Assembly (NCBI RefSeq): GCF_008064665.1
Contig: NZ_VRZA01000003.1
Location: forward strand, 682,001-746,000
Reading direction: 5' to 3'
DNA length: 64,000 bases
DNA from: Parahaliea maris
Lineage (GTDB): Bacteria; Pseudomonadota; Gammaproteobacteria; Pseudomonadales; Halieaceae
Shown here: positions 46,061-55,738 of the stretch, one piece after another
Numbering within the stretch: the stretch's first letter is position 1
How the letters are laid out: each line of letters opens with the position of its first letter
Position numbers and translations under genes: made by a program
The notes under the pieces: generated by a model
Database searches by the model: none
Told to the model about the DNA's origin: nothing
The model's input: the letters and a program-made list of their open reading frames with translations, nothing else

Positions 46061-47584
46061 ATGCAATCACTCAGCAAGCTCCTTGAGTACCCCTCTGTCG
46101 AACGGTGCCTTGGAGGGGTGGAGGAATTTTCTGATACCCAGCCCTGGATCTATCAGTTCGATAATCCGTATCTCCATGGTGTGTATGCGCCGACATGCAA
46201 TGAACTGAATGTCAGTGGTTTGTACGTAGAGGGTGAATTACCCGCAGACCTGGAGGGTGCGTATTTCCGCAATGGCCCTAACCCCCGGTTCCAACCCCGC
46301 AATCGATACCACCCCTTTGACGGCGATGGGATGTTGCACGGGGTGTATTTCTCCAGCGGGACCGCACGTTACTGCAATCGCTATGTGGATACGGCAGCGC
46401 TGTGCGCGGAGCGCAAGGAGGGGTACTCTATTTCGCCCGGCGTGATGGGCCCCTTTGACTACAGTGTGTCGCGTTTTGGTATCAAGGACACCTCGAATAC
46501 GGATGTGTTCTTTTGCGACGGTGATCTCGTCAGCCTTTGGTACAACGCGGGTGATCCCTACCGGCTTGATGTGGCGAGCCTTGAGACCCGGGGTTTCTTT
46601 GAGTTGCCAGGGCGTGGCGAGCGACGACTGTCAGCCCACTCGAAAGTCGACCTCAACACAGGTGAGTTGCTGTTCTTCGCCTACGGTGACGAGCCGCCCT
46701 ACATGACCTACGGTGTGGCGAACATGCGCGGTGAACGGTTGCATGAAGTGGCAATCGATCTACCCGGGCCGCGGCTACCCCACGACATCGGGGTCAGTCG
46801 ACACTACACCATTCTGCACGACCTGCCATTTTTCCACGATATGGAAGTACTGCGTCGACACCGGTATCGCGTGTTGACCTTTCACCGCGATATGCCGATT
46901 CGCTTCGGTGTCATTCCCCGGTTTGGCGAAGGGCATGAAGTGCGCTGGTTTGAATGTGAGCCGGGTTACATCCTGCATACCAGCAATTGTTGGGAAGAGG
47001 GCGACTGGCTGGTGATGGATGGCTGTCGCTCGACCAACCCGATGCCGGAGGCCCGGCCCGGCGAGGGCGAGCTGGCGTCGATGCTCGCCTACATGCGCCT
47101 GGAAGCCAACAACTACCGCTGGCGTTTTAACCTGCGCACCGGTGAGGTGCGCGAAGGGGATATCGACGACCTCAATACCGAATTCAACAAAACCAATCCG
47201 CTCTATCTGGGGCTCAAGAGTCGCTACGCCTACCACCAGCGAATTCCCCTTTTACGAGAAGGCGGCCACACGCTGCGATTCACGGGCCTGGTCAAGTACG
47301 ACAACGAAACCGGCCGTCGCTGGCAATGGGACTACGGCGCCGGGGTTTATGGCAGCGAAGCGGTTTACGCCCCCAGGCGGGGTGCGACGTCGGCGGACCG
47401 GGAGGACGATGGCTATGTGGTGACGCTGGTTACCGACAGCAAGTCCTGGCAATCCTGGTGCCTGGTGTTTGCTGCCAGCGACATAGAGGGCGGTCCGGTT
47501 GCCCGTGTGCGGCTGCCGCAACGTGTTCCCTTCGGTTTTCATGCCACCTGGGTGCGGGGTGAGGACCTGATCTCGCAGCATTGA
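46061..47584 (+). CDS. Carotenoid cleavage dioxygenase-family protein (RPE65/lignostilbene type)
   Basis: A 507-residue seven-bladed propeller dioxygenase. The four iron-binding His are in RRLSAHSKVD, PHDIGVSRH, YILHTSNCWEE and the C-terminal PFGFHATW; GAYFRNGPNPRF is the family's N-terminal motif. These enzymes split a carbon-carbon double bond of carotenoids, retinoids or stilbenes. A GTG at 46052 is an alternative start. No carotenoid synthesis genes are near, so a dietary or lignin-type substrate is as likely. Confidence 0.88.
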   Translation: MQSLSKLLEYPSVERCLGGVEEFSDTQPWIYQFDNPYLHGVYAPTCNELNVSGLYVEGELPADLEGAYFRNGPNPRFQPRNRYHPFDGDGMLHGVYFSSGTARYCNRYVDTAALCAERKEGYSISPGVMGPFDYSVSRFGIKDTSNTDVFFCDGDLVSLWYNAGDPYRLDVASLETRGFFELPGRGERRLSAHSKVDLNTGELLFFAYGDEPPYMTYGVANMRGERLHEVAIDLPGPRLPHDIGVSRHYTILHDLPFFHDMEVLRRHRYRVLTFHRDMPIRFGVIPRFGEGHEVRWFECEPGYILHTSNCWEEGDWLVMDGCRSTNPMPEARPGEGELASMLAYMRLEANNYRWRFNLRTGEVREGDIDDLNTEFNKTNPLYLGLKSRYAYHQRIPLLREGGHTLRFTGLVKYDNETGRRWQWDYGAGVYGSEAVYAPRRGATSADREDDGYVVTLVTDSKSWQSWCLVFAASDIEGGPVARVRLPQRVPFGFHATWVRGEDLISQH

Positions 47585-47623
47585 GCTACCCTTTGCTGAT
47601 AGGTGATGGGCCGAGGGTAAGGG

Positions 47624-50368
47624 ATGGAGCAAGGGACAGAGCGCGGTACCGCAGGACTGGAAGAGCCCGCCTACCGGTTGTCGGCGGAGGACGTCATCGC
47701 CCGTCTGGACAGCGATGCCATGAACGGGCTGGCCGAGGCGGAGGCAGCGGAACGCCGCGCTCGTTTTGGTGCCAACCTGCTCGAGGAGAGTGGCCGCCAG
47801 CCGCTCTACCAACTCTTCCTTCACCAGTTTCGTGACCTGCTGATCGTCGTGCTGTTCGTGGCCGCAGCGCTGGCCTGGTACCTGGGGGATATTCGCGGCG
47901 CTATTGTGCTGCTGGTGATTATTCTGACCAATGCCGCCATTGGCCTGTACCAGGAGTACCACGCGGAAGCCCTGCTGGAGCGTCTGCGCCTGATGATCCG
48001 CAGTCGGGCGCGGGTGGTGCGCGGCGGTGAAACCCGCGAGGTGGATGCCGAGGACCTGGTGCCCGGCGACATCGTGTTGCTGGATGAAGGCGACGCTGTG
48101 GCAGCCGACCTGCGGCTGGTTGAGACGCGGGAACTTGCCACCAACGATTTCATCCTCACGGGCGAGTCGGTGCCGCAGGACAAGGATGCCGCCGTGGTAC
48201 TCGAGGCGGAAAGCGGTCTGTCTGAACAGGACAACCTCGTGTTCATGGGGACCACGGTGGCGCGCGGCAGTGCCCGGGGAGTCGTGGTCGCCACCGGCAT
48301 GACCAGTGCCATCGGCGAGATTGCTCGCGTAGGCCAGACCATTCAGCGTGACCGCTCGCCCCTGCAGCGTGAGATGAACGCGCTGGCGGGCCTGCTGACG
48401 AAGATGGCGGCGGTGATTGCGCTGGGGGTCTTCGCCTTCAACCTGCTGCTGCGCGGCGCTGAATACGCCGACACCGCCGCGCTGGTCAACGCCAGCATCC
48501 TGTTTGCTATCGGCGTGGCGGCGGCCTGCGTGCCCCAGGGGCTGCCGGCCCAGATCACCGTAGCGCTTTCCCTCGGGGTGAGCCGGCTGGCGCGGGAGAA
48601 CGCCGTGGTCAAGCGGCTGTCGGCGGTGGAAACCCTGGGTTGTACTTCGGTGATCTGCTCTGACAAGACCGGGACCATCACCGAAAACCAGATGACCATC
48701 GTGCGGGCCTGGGTGCCGGGCATCAGCTACGACATCACCGGCCAGGGTTATGACCCGGAAGGGGCCATCCAGCGCGAGGGTCGCGCCCTCGAGTCGCAGG
48801 AGTTGGGGCGTGCCGGATTTTTCTTTCAGCATGGGCTGCTGGCCAGTAACGGGCGCACCCACGAACCCGACGACAGCCATCCCGCCTGGTATGCCTTGGG
48901 GGATCCCACGGAGGCCGCCTTTACGCCGCTGGCCATCAAGGCCGGCCTCGATCCCGACGAACGCAGCAGTGCGTACCCGGTGGTCGCCGAGCTGCCCTTC
49001 GACAGCGAGCGCAAGCGCATGACCCTGGTGCGCAGCCATGCCGGCCGCACCATTGGATTCATGAAAGGGGCGACCGGCAGTGTGCTCGAGACCTGCACTG
49101 GCTGCCAGCTCGATGGGGTCGTCGTCCCACTCGACGACACCCAACGGCGAGCGGTCGAGCAGCAGGTGGCCGCCTACAGTGCCGATTCCCTGCGGGTGAT
49201 CGCCCTGGCCTACCGCGAATTTGGTGAAGACGAGGTGGAATTTTCCATCGAGGCGTCGGAACAGGACTTCGTATTCGCCGGCCTGGTGGCCATGCTCGAC
49301 CCGCCGCGGGAAGGTGTGCGCCGGGCGGTCTCCGAGGTGCTGGGCGCCCAGGTGCGACTGTTCATGCTGACCGGCGACAACCCGATCACCGCCGCGGCCA
49401 TCGCCGAGCGTATCGGTATGCCGGAGGGGCGGGTACTGACCGGCGACGAGCTCGCGCGGATGCCCGACGGGGAACTGCGTGAGGTACTGTCCGGGGAGTC
49501 CCTGATCATGTCCCGGGTCTCTCCCCAGGACAAGTATCGCGTGGTCAAACTGCTCAAGTCGCTGGGAGAGGTGGTCGCTGTCACCGGTGACGGCGTGAAC
49601 GACACCCTGTCCCTGAAAAGTGCCGACATCGGGGTGGCGATGGGCGAACAGGGCTCGGATGTGGCCAAGGAGGCGGCGGAGATAGTGCTCACCGACGACG
49701 ACCTGACCACGCTGGTGCTGGCGGTTCGCGAGGGGCGCACTATCTACCAGAACCTGAGGAGCGTGATCCTCTCCTCCATTACCTCCAATATCGGGGAGCT
49801 GAGCTGTGTCTGTATCGGTTTCGGCGGGGCTGCTGTGGGCCTCCCCATTCCCATCACCGCGGTGCAGATACTGTCCATCGATCTGATGGGGGAAATGCTG
49901 CCGCTCATGGCGCTGACCTTCGACCCGGCGGAGCCCCGGCTGATGCAACAGCCGCCGCGGAAAACCGGGGCCCATATCATCGATCGCAGGCGCTTGCTGG
50001 AGTTGGTCCTGTTCGGCACGCTGATGGGCCTGGGAGGCTACTTCAGTTTCTACATGGTGCTCGCCACCGGCGGCAGTACCGCCATGGCCCAGGCGGCAAC
50101 CTTCCTCGGTATTGTGCTGGTGCAGTACATGAATATCCTGTCGCGACGCAGCGCCGGCTCCCTGTTCAGCCGCTACCTGTTCAGCAACCGGCCACTCGGG
50201 CTAGCGCTGCTGTTCTCCTTCCTGTTTGTCGCCATTATTACCACGGCCCCCGGCGTTGGCAGCTGGTTTGGCTTCGAGCCCCTGCGGCCTCGCGACTGGC
50301 TGTGGCCCGCGCTCGCGGCACTGGTATTTCTGGGTGCCATGGAACTGAGAAAAGCCCTGTCACGTTGA
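47624..50368 (+). CDS. P2-type cation-transporting ATPase with unusual ion-site residues
   Basis: A 914-residue P-type ATPase: cation ATPase N-terminal domain, actuator LTGESVPQ, phosphorylation Asp347 in CSDKTGTITEN, nucleotide domain with FMKGATGS, hinge MLTGDNPIT and GDGVNDTLSLKSADIG. Ten membrane segments. In M4 the usual PEGL reads PQGL (Gln305). In M5 SNIGEL keeps the Asn and Glu. In M6 it is SIDLMGEMLPLMAL, closer to Na,K-ATPase (IDLGTDM) than to SERCA (VNLVTDG). It probably exports a monovalent or divalent cation; the ion cannot be named. It starts behind GAGGGTAAGG. Confidence 0.88.
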   Translation: MEQGTERGTAGLEEPAYRLSAEDVIARLDSDAMNGLAEAEAAERRARFGANLLEESGRQPLYQLFLHQFRDLLIVVLFVAAALAWYLGDIRGAIVLLVIILTNAAIGLYQEYHAEALLERLRLMIRSRARVVRGGETREVDAEDLVPGDIVLLDEGDAVAADLRLVETRELATNDFILTGESVPQDKDAAVVLEAESGLSEQDNLVFMGTTVARGSARGVVVATGMTSAIGEIARVGQTIQRDRSPLQREMNALAGLLTKMAAVIALGVFAFNLLLRGAEYADTAALVNASILFAIGVAAACVPQGLPAQITVALSLGVSRLARENAVVKRLSAVETLGCTSVICSDKTGTITENQMTIVRAWVPGISYDITGQGYDPEGAIQREGRALESQELGRAGFFFQHGLLASNGRTHEPDDSHPAWYALGDPTEAAFTPLAIKAGLDPDERSSAYPVVAELPFDSERKRMTLVRSHAGRTIGFMKGATGSVLETCTGCQLDGVVVPLDDTQRRAVEQQVAAYSADSLRVIALAYREFGEDEVEFSIEASEQDFVFAGLVAMLDPPREGVRRAVSEVLGAQVRLFMLTGDNPITAAAIAERIGMPEGRVLTGDELARMPDGELREVLSGESLIMSRVSPQDKYRVVKLLKSLGEVVAVTGDGVNDTLSLKSADIGVAMGEQGSDVAKEAAEIVLTDDDLTTLVLAVREGRTIYQNLRSVILSSITSNIGELSCVCIGFGGAAVGLPIPITAVQILSIDLMGEMLPLMALTFDPAEPRLMQQPPRKTGAHIIDRRRLLELVLFGTLMGLGGYFSFYMVLATGGSTAMAQAATFLGIVLVQYMNILSRRSAGSLFSRYLFSNRPLGLALLFSFLFVAIITTAPGVGSWFGFEPLRPRDWLWPALAALVFLGAMELRKALSR

Positions 50369-50382
50369 GGCCGCCGGCGCAT

Positions 50383-51894
50383 TCAGCATGATGGGGTGAG
50401 GTCACTGCCGTGTCCGCGATAGGCCAGGGCTTCCTGTACATGCTCCAGGGCCACCGCTTCGACCTGTGCCATGTCCGCCAGCGTGCGGGCAACCCGCAGG
50501 CAGCGATGTACCGCCCGCATGGACAGCCGCAAGCGGTCGGCAGCCCGCTCCAGTTCCCGTTGTGGCGGAGGTTCCATGGCGCAGGCCGCGAGCAACTGGC
50601 TTCCCCCGAGTTGACTGTTACTGCAGCCCTGCCGCGCCAGCTGGCGAGCCCGGCAGCTCACCACCCGCGCGCGGACCGATGCAGACGGTTCCCCCGCCTG
50701 GGTATCGCGCAGCAGCGTTGCCGCGGGTATCCGTCGCAGATCCAGTTGCAGGTCGATGCGGTCCAGCAGCGGGCCGGAGATACGCTGGTGGTAGCGGCTG
50801 ACCTGGTCCGGCGTGCAGCGGCAGGCGTGGGCCAGGTCGCCCAGGTAGCCGCAGGGACACGGATTCATGGCCGCAACCAGTTGGAAGCGTGCGGGGAAGG
50901 TGTACTTGTGGTTGGCCCGGGACAGGGTCATTTCACCGGATTCCAGGGGCTCGCGCAGAGTCTCCAGGACATGGCGGCTGAACTCGGGTAACTCGTCGAG
51001 GAACAGCACGCCGCCGTGGGCCAGGGAGACCTCTCCCGGGCGGGGGCGATTGCCACCCCCCACCATGGCGGCTGCACTGGCGCTGTGGTGGGGGTGGCGG
51101 AACGGGCGCCGCTCATCGCCGGCCTCGTTGTCGTCGTAAAAGCTGCGCAGGGTGGCGATGCACAGGGCCTCCTCGTCGCTCGGCGGGGGCAGGATGCCGG
51201 GCAGCCTGCTGGCCAGTAGCGTCTTGCCGGTGCCGGGTGGGCCGCACAGGAGCAGCGAGTGACTGCCAGCGGCGGCGATCTCCAGACAGCGGCGTCCCTG
51301 TGGCTGGCCGATCACATCGGCGAGGTCGGCAACGCCGGGGCTGGTCGCCTCGCTGCGTGGCGGTTGCGCCGGGGCCAGGGGTGCACTGCCATTGAGGTGG
51401 GCGCACAGGGTGAGCAGGTCCGGTGCGGGGATCACGCAACTGCCGGGTGCGCGGGCGGCGAGAGAGGCGTTGGTGCTGGCTGTTACCAGGGTTCGCCCTG
51501 TTTTGGTGCACTCAATGGCGGCGGGAATCACCGCCGGTGCACGGCGCAGGCGTCCGTCGAGGGCGAGCTCTCCCAGAAATTCGAACTGGGTCACACTTTC
51601 GGCAGGCAGTTGGCCCGAGGCGGCGAGGATGCCAACGGCGATGGCGAGGTCAAAGCGGCCGCCTTCCTTGGGGAGGTCGGCCGGGGCCAGGTTGACCGTG
51701 ATGCGGCGGTCGGGAAACTGGAAGTGAGAGTTCAGCAGGGCACAGCGGACCCGGTCCTTGCTCTCGCGCACCGCTGTTTCCGGCAGCCCCACGATATGAA
51801 AGGCCGGCAAACCATTGGCCAGGTGGGTTTCCACCTGGACCAGGGGCGCCGCCATGCCAGCGGAGGCCCGGCTGTAAACCAGTGATAACTCCAT
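50383..51894 (-). CDS. comM: ComM/YifB-type Mg chelatase-like AAA+ ATPase
   Basis: A 503-residue protein: N-terminal Lon-like domain (ITVNLAPADLPKEGGRFDLA), Walker A LLCGPPGTGKTLLAS, Walker B GVLFLDELPEFSR, and the Mg-chelatase C-terminal domain with MNPCPCGYLGD and RISGPLLDRIDLQ. ComM is a hexameric helicase that promotes branch migration in natural transformation. It is the first feature of the conserved right-hand block after the accessory region. Confidence 0.92.
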   Translation of the reverse strand: MELSLVYSRASAGMAAPLVQVETHLANGLPAFHIVGLPETAVRESKDRVRCALLNSHFQFPDRRITVNLAPADLPKEGGRFDLAIAVGILAASGQLPAESVTQFEFLGELALDGRLRRAPAVIPAAIECTKTGRTLVTASTNASLAARAPGSCVIPAPDLLTLCAHLNGSAPLAPAQPPRSEATSPGVADLADVIGQPQGRRCLEIAAAGSHSLLLCGPPGTGKTLLASRLPGILPPPSDEEALCIATLRSFYDDNEAGDERRPFRHPHHSASAAAMVGGGNRPRPGEVSLAHGGVLFLDELPEFSRHVLETLREPLESGEMTLSRANHKYTFPARFQLVAAMNPCPCGYLGDLAHACRCTPDQVSRYHQRISGPLLDRIDLQLDLRRIPAATLLRDTQAGEPSASVRARVVSCRARQLARQGCSNSQLGGSQLLAACAMEPPPQRELERAADRLRLSMRAVHRCLRVARTLADMAQVEAVALEHVQEALAYRGHGSDLTPSC

Positions 51895-51929
51895 TGCTCA
51901 TCCGTGAGCGCGGTGCAGTAATTCTGCGC

Positions 51930-52202
51930 CTATCGGCGGTTTTGCGCCGCGGTTTCCAAGGCCTCCAGTTCCTTTGTCAACGCTTCCAGTTCGGCTTCCA
52001 GGGTGGCAACCCGTGCCCGGGTGCGCTTTAGCACTGCTGCCTGGGCATCGAACTCCTCGCGGCTGACCACGTCCAGGCGCGCCAGGGCGGCCTGGGTCAG
52101 GGTGCGTACCCCGCGATCCACCTCATCCCGGAGGCCGCTGGAACCGACCAGGTCGTTAACCTGCTGGATGACATCGCCGATGGGCGGCGGTTTAAGCGCC
52201 AT
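51930..52202 (-). CDS. ubiK: Ubiquinone biosynthesis accessory factor UbiK
   Basis: A 90-residue protein: PPPIGDVIQQVNDLVG at the start, a middle EEFDAQAAVL, and a C-terminal coiled coil (residues 50-85, Arg/Glu/Leu). Length and pattern match UbiK (YqiC), a factor of the Ubi complex that works in aerobic ubiquinone synthesis. It precedes comM on the same strand by 35 bp. The ATG at 52202 (MALKPPP) is the family start. Confidence 0.85.
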   Translation of the reverse strand: MALKPPPIGDVIQQVNDLVGSSGLRDEVDRGVRTLTQAALARLDVVSREEFDAQAAVLKRTRARVATLEAELEALTKELEALETAAQNRR

Positions 52203-52401
52203 GTGCTGTACCTGTGGAGATTGCGGGGTGATGCGGGGGAGTCTAGTGGAAATTGGCGGCAGGGCACAGGTCATTTGGGTGCACTATTTGTGAGCGGCGC
52301 ACCAAAAAAGATCACGATCAGGTGCCCTGAGCGCGAGGTTATTCTGCTTCTGGCGGACATGTTTTGTTTATCCTGTTGATTTTAAAGAATAAAAATCTTT
52401 C

Positions 52402-52418
52402 TGGCACAGGCCGTGCAA
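52402..52418 (+). promoter_or_regulatory. Sigma-54 promoter of the porin-PII-AmtB module
   Basis: TGGCACAGGCCGTGCAA fits the RpoN consensus, with GG (52403-52404) and GC (52415-52416) exactly 10 nt apart. It lies 97 bp before the porin start. Upstream (52275-52340) are several GCACC/GGTGC half-sites, e.g. in GGCGCACCAAA and CAGGTGCCC, that could bind NtrC, but no complete NtrC palindrome was found. Confidence 0.75.
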
Positions 52419-52514
52419 TTTTGGTGGCGCAGGTTATACAACGTTCCCAAAGCCGTTCGCAGCAAGCTACACCCCATAAATGCGGCAGGGGATTTATTAC
52501 AAGGAGAACTACAT

Positions 52515-53243
52515 ATGCTCAACAAGAAACTGCTTTCCGCAACTGCCGCAGCTGTACTGCTGTCAGGCGTATCTTCCGCCATGGCGGCGCCTGAGATCAG
52601 CGCGAACGTCACGCTGACCAGCGATTATCGCTTCCGCGGCATTTCCCAGTCCAACGACGATATCGCCATCCAGGGCGGATTCGACCTTGGCTTCGATAAC
52701 GGTATCTACATTGGAACATGGGGGTCCTCGGTCGACTTCCTCACCGCCGACGGGGAAGGCGTTGATGGGTCACTTGAGCTCGACTACTACGTCGGCTGGG
52801 CCATGGAAACCGAAAGCGGTGTCGGGATTGATGTCGGTTACCTGTACTACGACTATCCCGGTGACGATGGCCTGGAAGGGGATTTCCAGGAAATCTACGG
52901 CAGCGTGTCGTTCTGGGATATCACGCTGGGCATAGCCTACTCCGACGATTACTACGCGGAGACTGAAAAGTTCTTCTATTACTCTGGCGACTACAGCCTG
53001 GGTCTCGGGGAAAACCTCTCACTCGACCTGCACATCGGCTACAACGACCTGGATCAGGATGGCGGCTATCTGTCTGATGGAGCCGACTCCTACATCGATT
53101 ACTCAGTTGGCCTGACTGCCTCCTACTGGGCAGTGGACTGGAGCCTGGCGTGGGTCGGTACTGACCTCGACGGCGAAGAGTACTTCGGCCTGGATGACCT
53201 GGTTGACGACACCCTGGTGTTCTCGGTCTCCAAGAGCATGTAA
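52515..53243 (+). CDS. TorF-family putative porin
   Basis: A 242-residue outer-membrane protein with a signal peptide (residues 1-24, ends AMA). It starts ISANVTLTSDYRFRGISQSN, the signature of the gammaproteobacterial TorF/TIGR02001 family, and is rich in alternating aromatic and acidic residues; it ends FSVSKSM. AAGGAG precedes the ATG. Encoded behind a sigma-54 promoter and before PII/AmtB, it may let nitrogen compounds through the outer membrane. Confidence 0.85.
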   Translation: MLNKKLLSATAAAVLLSGVSSAMAAPEISANVTLTSDYRFRGISQSNDDIAIQGGFDLGFDNGIYIGTWGSSVDFLTADGEGVDGSLELDYYVGWAMETESGVGIDVGYLYYDYPGDDGLEGDFQEIYGSVSFWDITLGIAYSDDYYAETEKFFYYSGDYSLGLGENLSLDLHIGYNDLDQDGGYLSDGADSYIDYSVGLTASYWAVDWSLAWVGTDLDGEEYFGLDDLVDDTLVFSVSKSM

Positions 53244-53269
53244 GGCGACAGGCGCTTTAAGCAAAATCC

Positions 53270-53293
53270 GGCGCCCCGAGCGGGCGCCTTTAA
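53270..53293 (+). terminator. Hairpin terminator/attenuator between porin and PII genes
   Basis: GGCGCCC-CGAGC-GGGCGCC followed by TTTAAT. The short T-run suggests partial termination, giving more porin than PII/AmtB mRNA. Confidence 0.65.
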
Positions 53294-53296
53294 TAA

Positions 53297-53650
<354 letters not shown>

Positions 53651-53686
53651 GCTCCCAGGATCACAAATTAGAGAGACTTGATTCCC

Positions 53687-54958
53687 ATGGAAAACAATAT
53701 TTACGAATTGCAGTACGCAATGGACACCTTTTACTTCCTGGTGTGCGGCGCGCTTGTGATGTGGATGGCAGCAGGCTTTGCCATGCTCGAGGCCGGTCTT
53801 GTCCGGGCCAAAAACACCACTGAAATTCTCACCAAGAACGTGGCACTCTTCGCGATTGCCAGCACCATGTACCTGATCTGTGGTTACCACTTCATGTATG
53901 ACGGTGGCCTGTTCCTGTCCGGTGTAACCACGGTTGCCCAGATGGATGACGCCGCAATCGCCCAGGTGCTGGCGGATTCCGCCGAAGCGGGTTTTGACGG
54001 CGACTCGGTCTACTCCGGTGCGTCCGACTTCTTCTTCCAGGTGGTGTTTGTGGCCACCGCCATGTCCATCGTGTCCGGTGCCGTGGCCGAGCGTATGAAG
54101 CTGTGGGCTTTCCTGACCTTTGCGGTCGTGATGACTGGCTTCATCTACCCCATCGAGGGCGGCTGGACCTGGGGTGGCAAGGACGTACCGCTGATCGGTG
54201 CCCTGAGCTACAGCGACTACGCCGGTTCCGGCATTGTGCACCTGGCGGGTGCGGCAGCGGCCCTGGCCGGTGTGATCCTGCTCGGCGCACGTAAAGGCAA
54301 GTACAAGGCAGACGGCAGCGTGAGCGCCATCCCCGGTGCCAACATGCCGCTGGCAACCCTCGGTACCTTCATCCTGTGGATGGGCTGGTTCGGCTTCAAC
54401 GGTGGCTCCACCCTTAAACTGGGCGGTATCGGCGTCGCCAACGAAGTGGCCAACGTGTTCCTGAACACCAACGCGGCGGCTGCCGGTGGCCTGATCGCCG
54501 CTCTCCTGCTGGCCCGCGTCATGTTCGGCAAGGCCGACCTGACCATGGCCCTGAACGGCGCGCTGGCTGGCCTGGTTGCCATCACCGCTGAACCGGCTGA
54601 TCCCTCACCCCTGCTGGCCACCATCATCGGTGCCATCGGCGGCGTGATCGTAGTGTTCAGCATCGTGTTCCTCGACAAACTCAAAATCGACGATCCGGTG
54701 GGCGCCATCTCCGTACACGGTGTGGTAGGCCTGTGGGGTATCTTCGCGGTACTGCTGTCCGACAGCGACGCCACCTTCATGGGGCAGCTGGTCGGTACGC
54801 TGGTTATCTTCTTCTGGGTATTCATCACCAGCTTCATCGTCTGGTACGTCATCAAGCTCATCATTGGCCTGCGCGTCAGCGAAGAGGAAGAGTACGAAGG
54901 TGTGGACCTGTCCGAGTGTGGCCTCGAGGCCTACCCGGAGTTCGTCACCCAGAAATAG
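53687..54958 (+). CDS. amtB: Ammonium transporter AmtB
   Basis: A 423-residue membrane protein with 11 predicted segments. The twin pore His are in SGIVHLAGAAAALAG and ISVHGVVGLWGIF; the recruiting Asp lies in SYSDYAGSG. There is no cleaved signal peptide, unlike the E. coli protein. The ATG at 53687 is chosen; a TTG at 53678 is in frame, but its ribosome binding site is too close. It lies 36 bp after glnK. Confidence 0.95.
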   Translation: MENNIYELQYAMDTFYFLVCGALVMWMAAGFAMLEAGLVRAKNTTEILTKNVALFAIASTMYLICGYHFMYDGGLFLSGVTTVAQMDDAAIAQVLADSAEAGFDGDSVYSGASDFFFQVVFVATAMSIVSGAVAERMKLWAFLTFAVVMTGFIYPIEGGWTWGGKDVPLIGALSYSDYAGSGIVHLAGAAAALAGVILLGARKGKYKADGSVSAIPGANMPLATLGTFILWMGWFGFNGGSTLKLGGIGVANEVANVFLNTNAAAAGGLIAALLLARVMFGKADLTMALNGALAGLVAITAEPADPSPLLATIIGAIGGVIVVFSIVFLDKLKIDDPVGAISVHGVVGLWGIFAVLLSDSDATFMGQLVGTLVIFFWVFITSFIVWYVIKLIIGLRVSEEEEYEGVDLSECGLEAYPEFVTQK

Positions 54959-54988
54959 TCTTGCGGGCGCATTTTCGGATGCGTGTTT

Positions 54989-55014
54989 GGGGGCCCTCTG
55001 GGCCCCCTTTTTTT
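54989..55014 (+). terminator. Strong Rho-independent terminator after amtB
   Basis: An 8-bp stem GGGGGCCC / GGGCCCCC with a TCT loop and seven Ts ends the glnK-amtB transcript 30 bp after the stop codon. Confidence 0.93.
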
Positions 55015-55094
55015 ATGTACAGGATGTACGGTAGATCGCGAGAGGCATGGAAGCCGGTAGCGATCCGTTCAAATTCACTGCCCAACCAAACCTA

Positions 55095-55122
55095 TTGCGA
55101 ATCCGCTCCCGCCCTCCATAAT
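55095..55122 (+). promoter_or_regulatory. Sigma-70 promoter of the second PII gene
   Basis: TTGCGA (55095-55100), a 16-bp spacer and CATAAT (55117-55122) lie 32 bp before the second PII gene. No sigma-54 motif was seen here, so the two PII genes are probably regulated differently. Confidence 0.55.
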
Positions 55123-55124
55123 AG

Positions 55125-55493
<369 letters not shown>

Positions 55494-55530
55494 CGAACCT
55501 CTCGCCCTCGATCACAAGAAGGAGAAAACC

Positions 55531-55731
55531 ATGTGGGACAAAACATTAGTGGGCGCGGCATTGGTCGCATCGACCCTGGTCCTGGGAGGATGCGGTGGCA
55601 GCACCACCACGGTCGAGCAGACGGAAACCCAGGGCCAGCAGTTGATGGACCTGAAAGAAGCCTATGACAAGGGCGTGATCACCGAGAAAGAGTACGAGAA
55701 AACCAAGAAACAGATTCTCAAGGGGAACTGA
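55531..55731 (+). CDS. Small SHOCT-domain lipoprotein
   Basis: A 66-residue protein: lipoprotein signal with LVLGGC (Cys 21), a linker, and a C-terminal SHOCT motif, LMDLKEAYDKGVITEKEYEK. SHOCT helices are common oligomerisation tails. AGGAG lies upstream of the ATG. It follows the second PII gene by 37 bp and probably shares its transcript, which is an unusual link between a nitrogen regulator and an envelope lipoprotein. It ends 7 bp from the convergent HAD gene. Confidence 0.8.
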   Translation: MWDKTLVGAALVASTLVLGGCGGSTTTVEQTETQGQQLMDLKEAYDKGVITEKEYEKTKKQILKGN

Positions 55732-55738
55732 TTAAGGC

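Noticed and set aside
47252-49975. Open frame of 907 codons on the minus strand
   Set aside because: Antisense to the dioxygenase end and the P-type ATPase, both with complete motifs.
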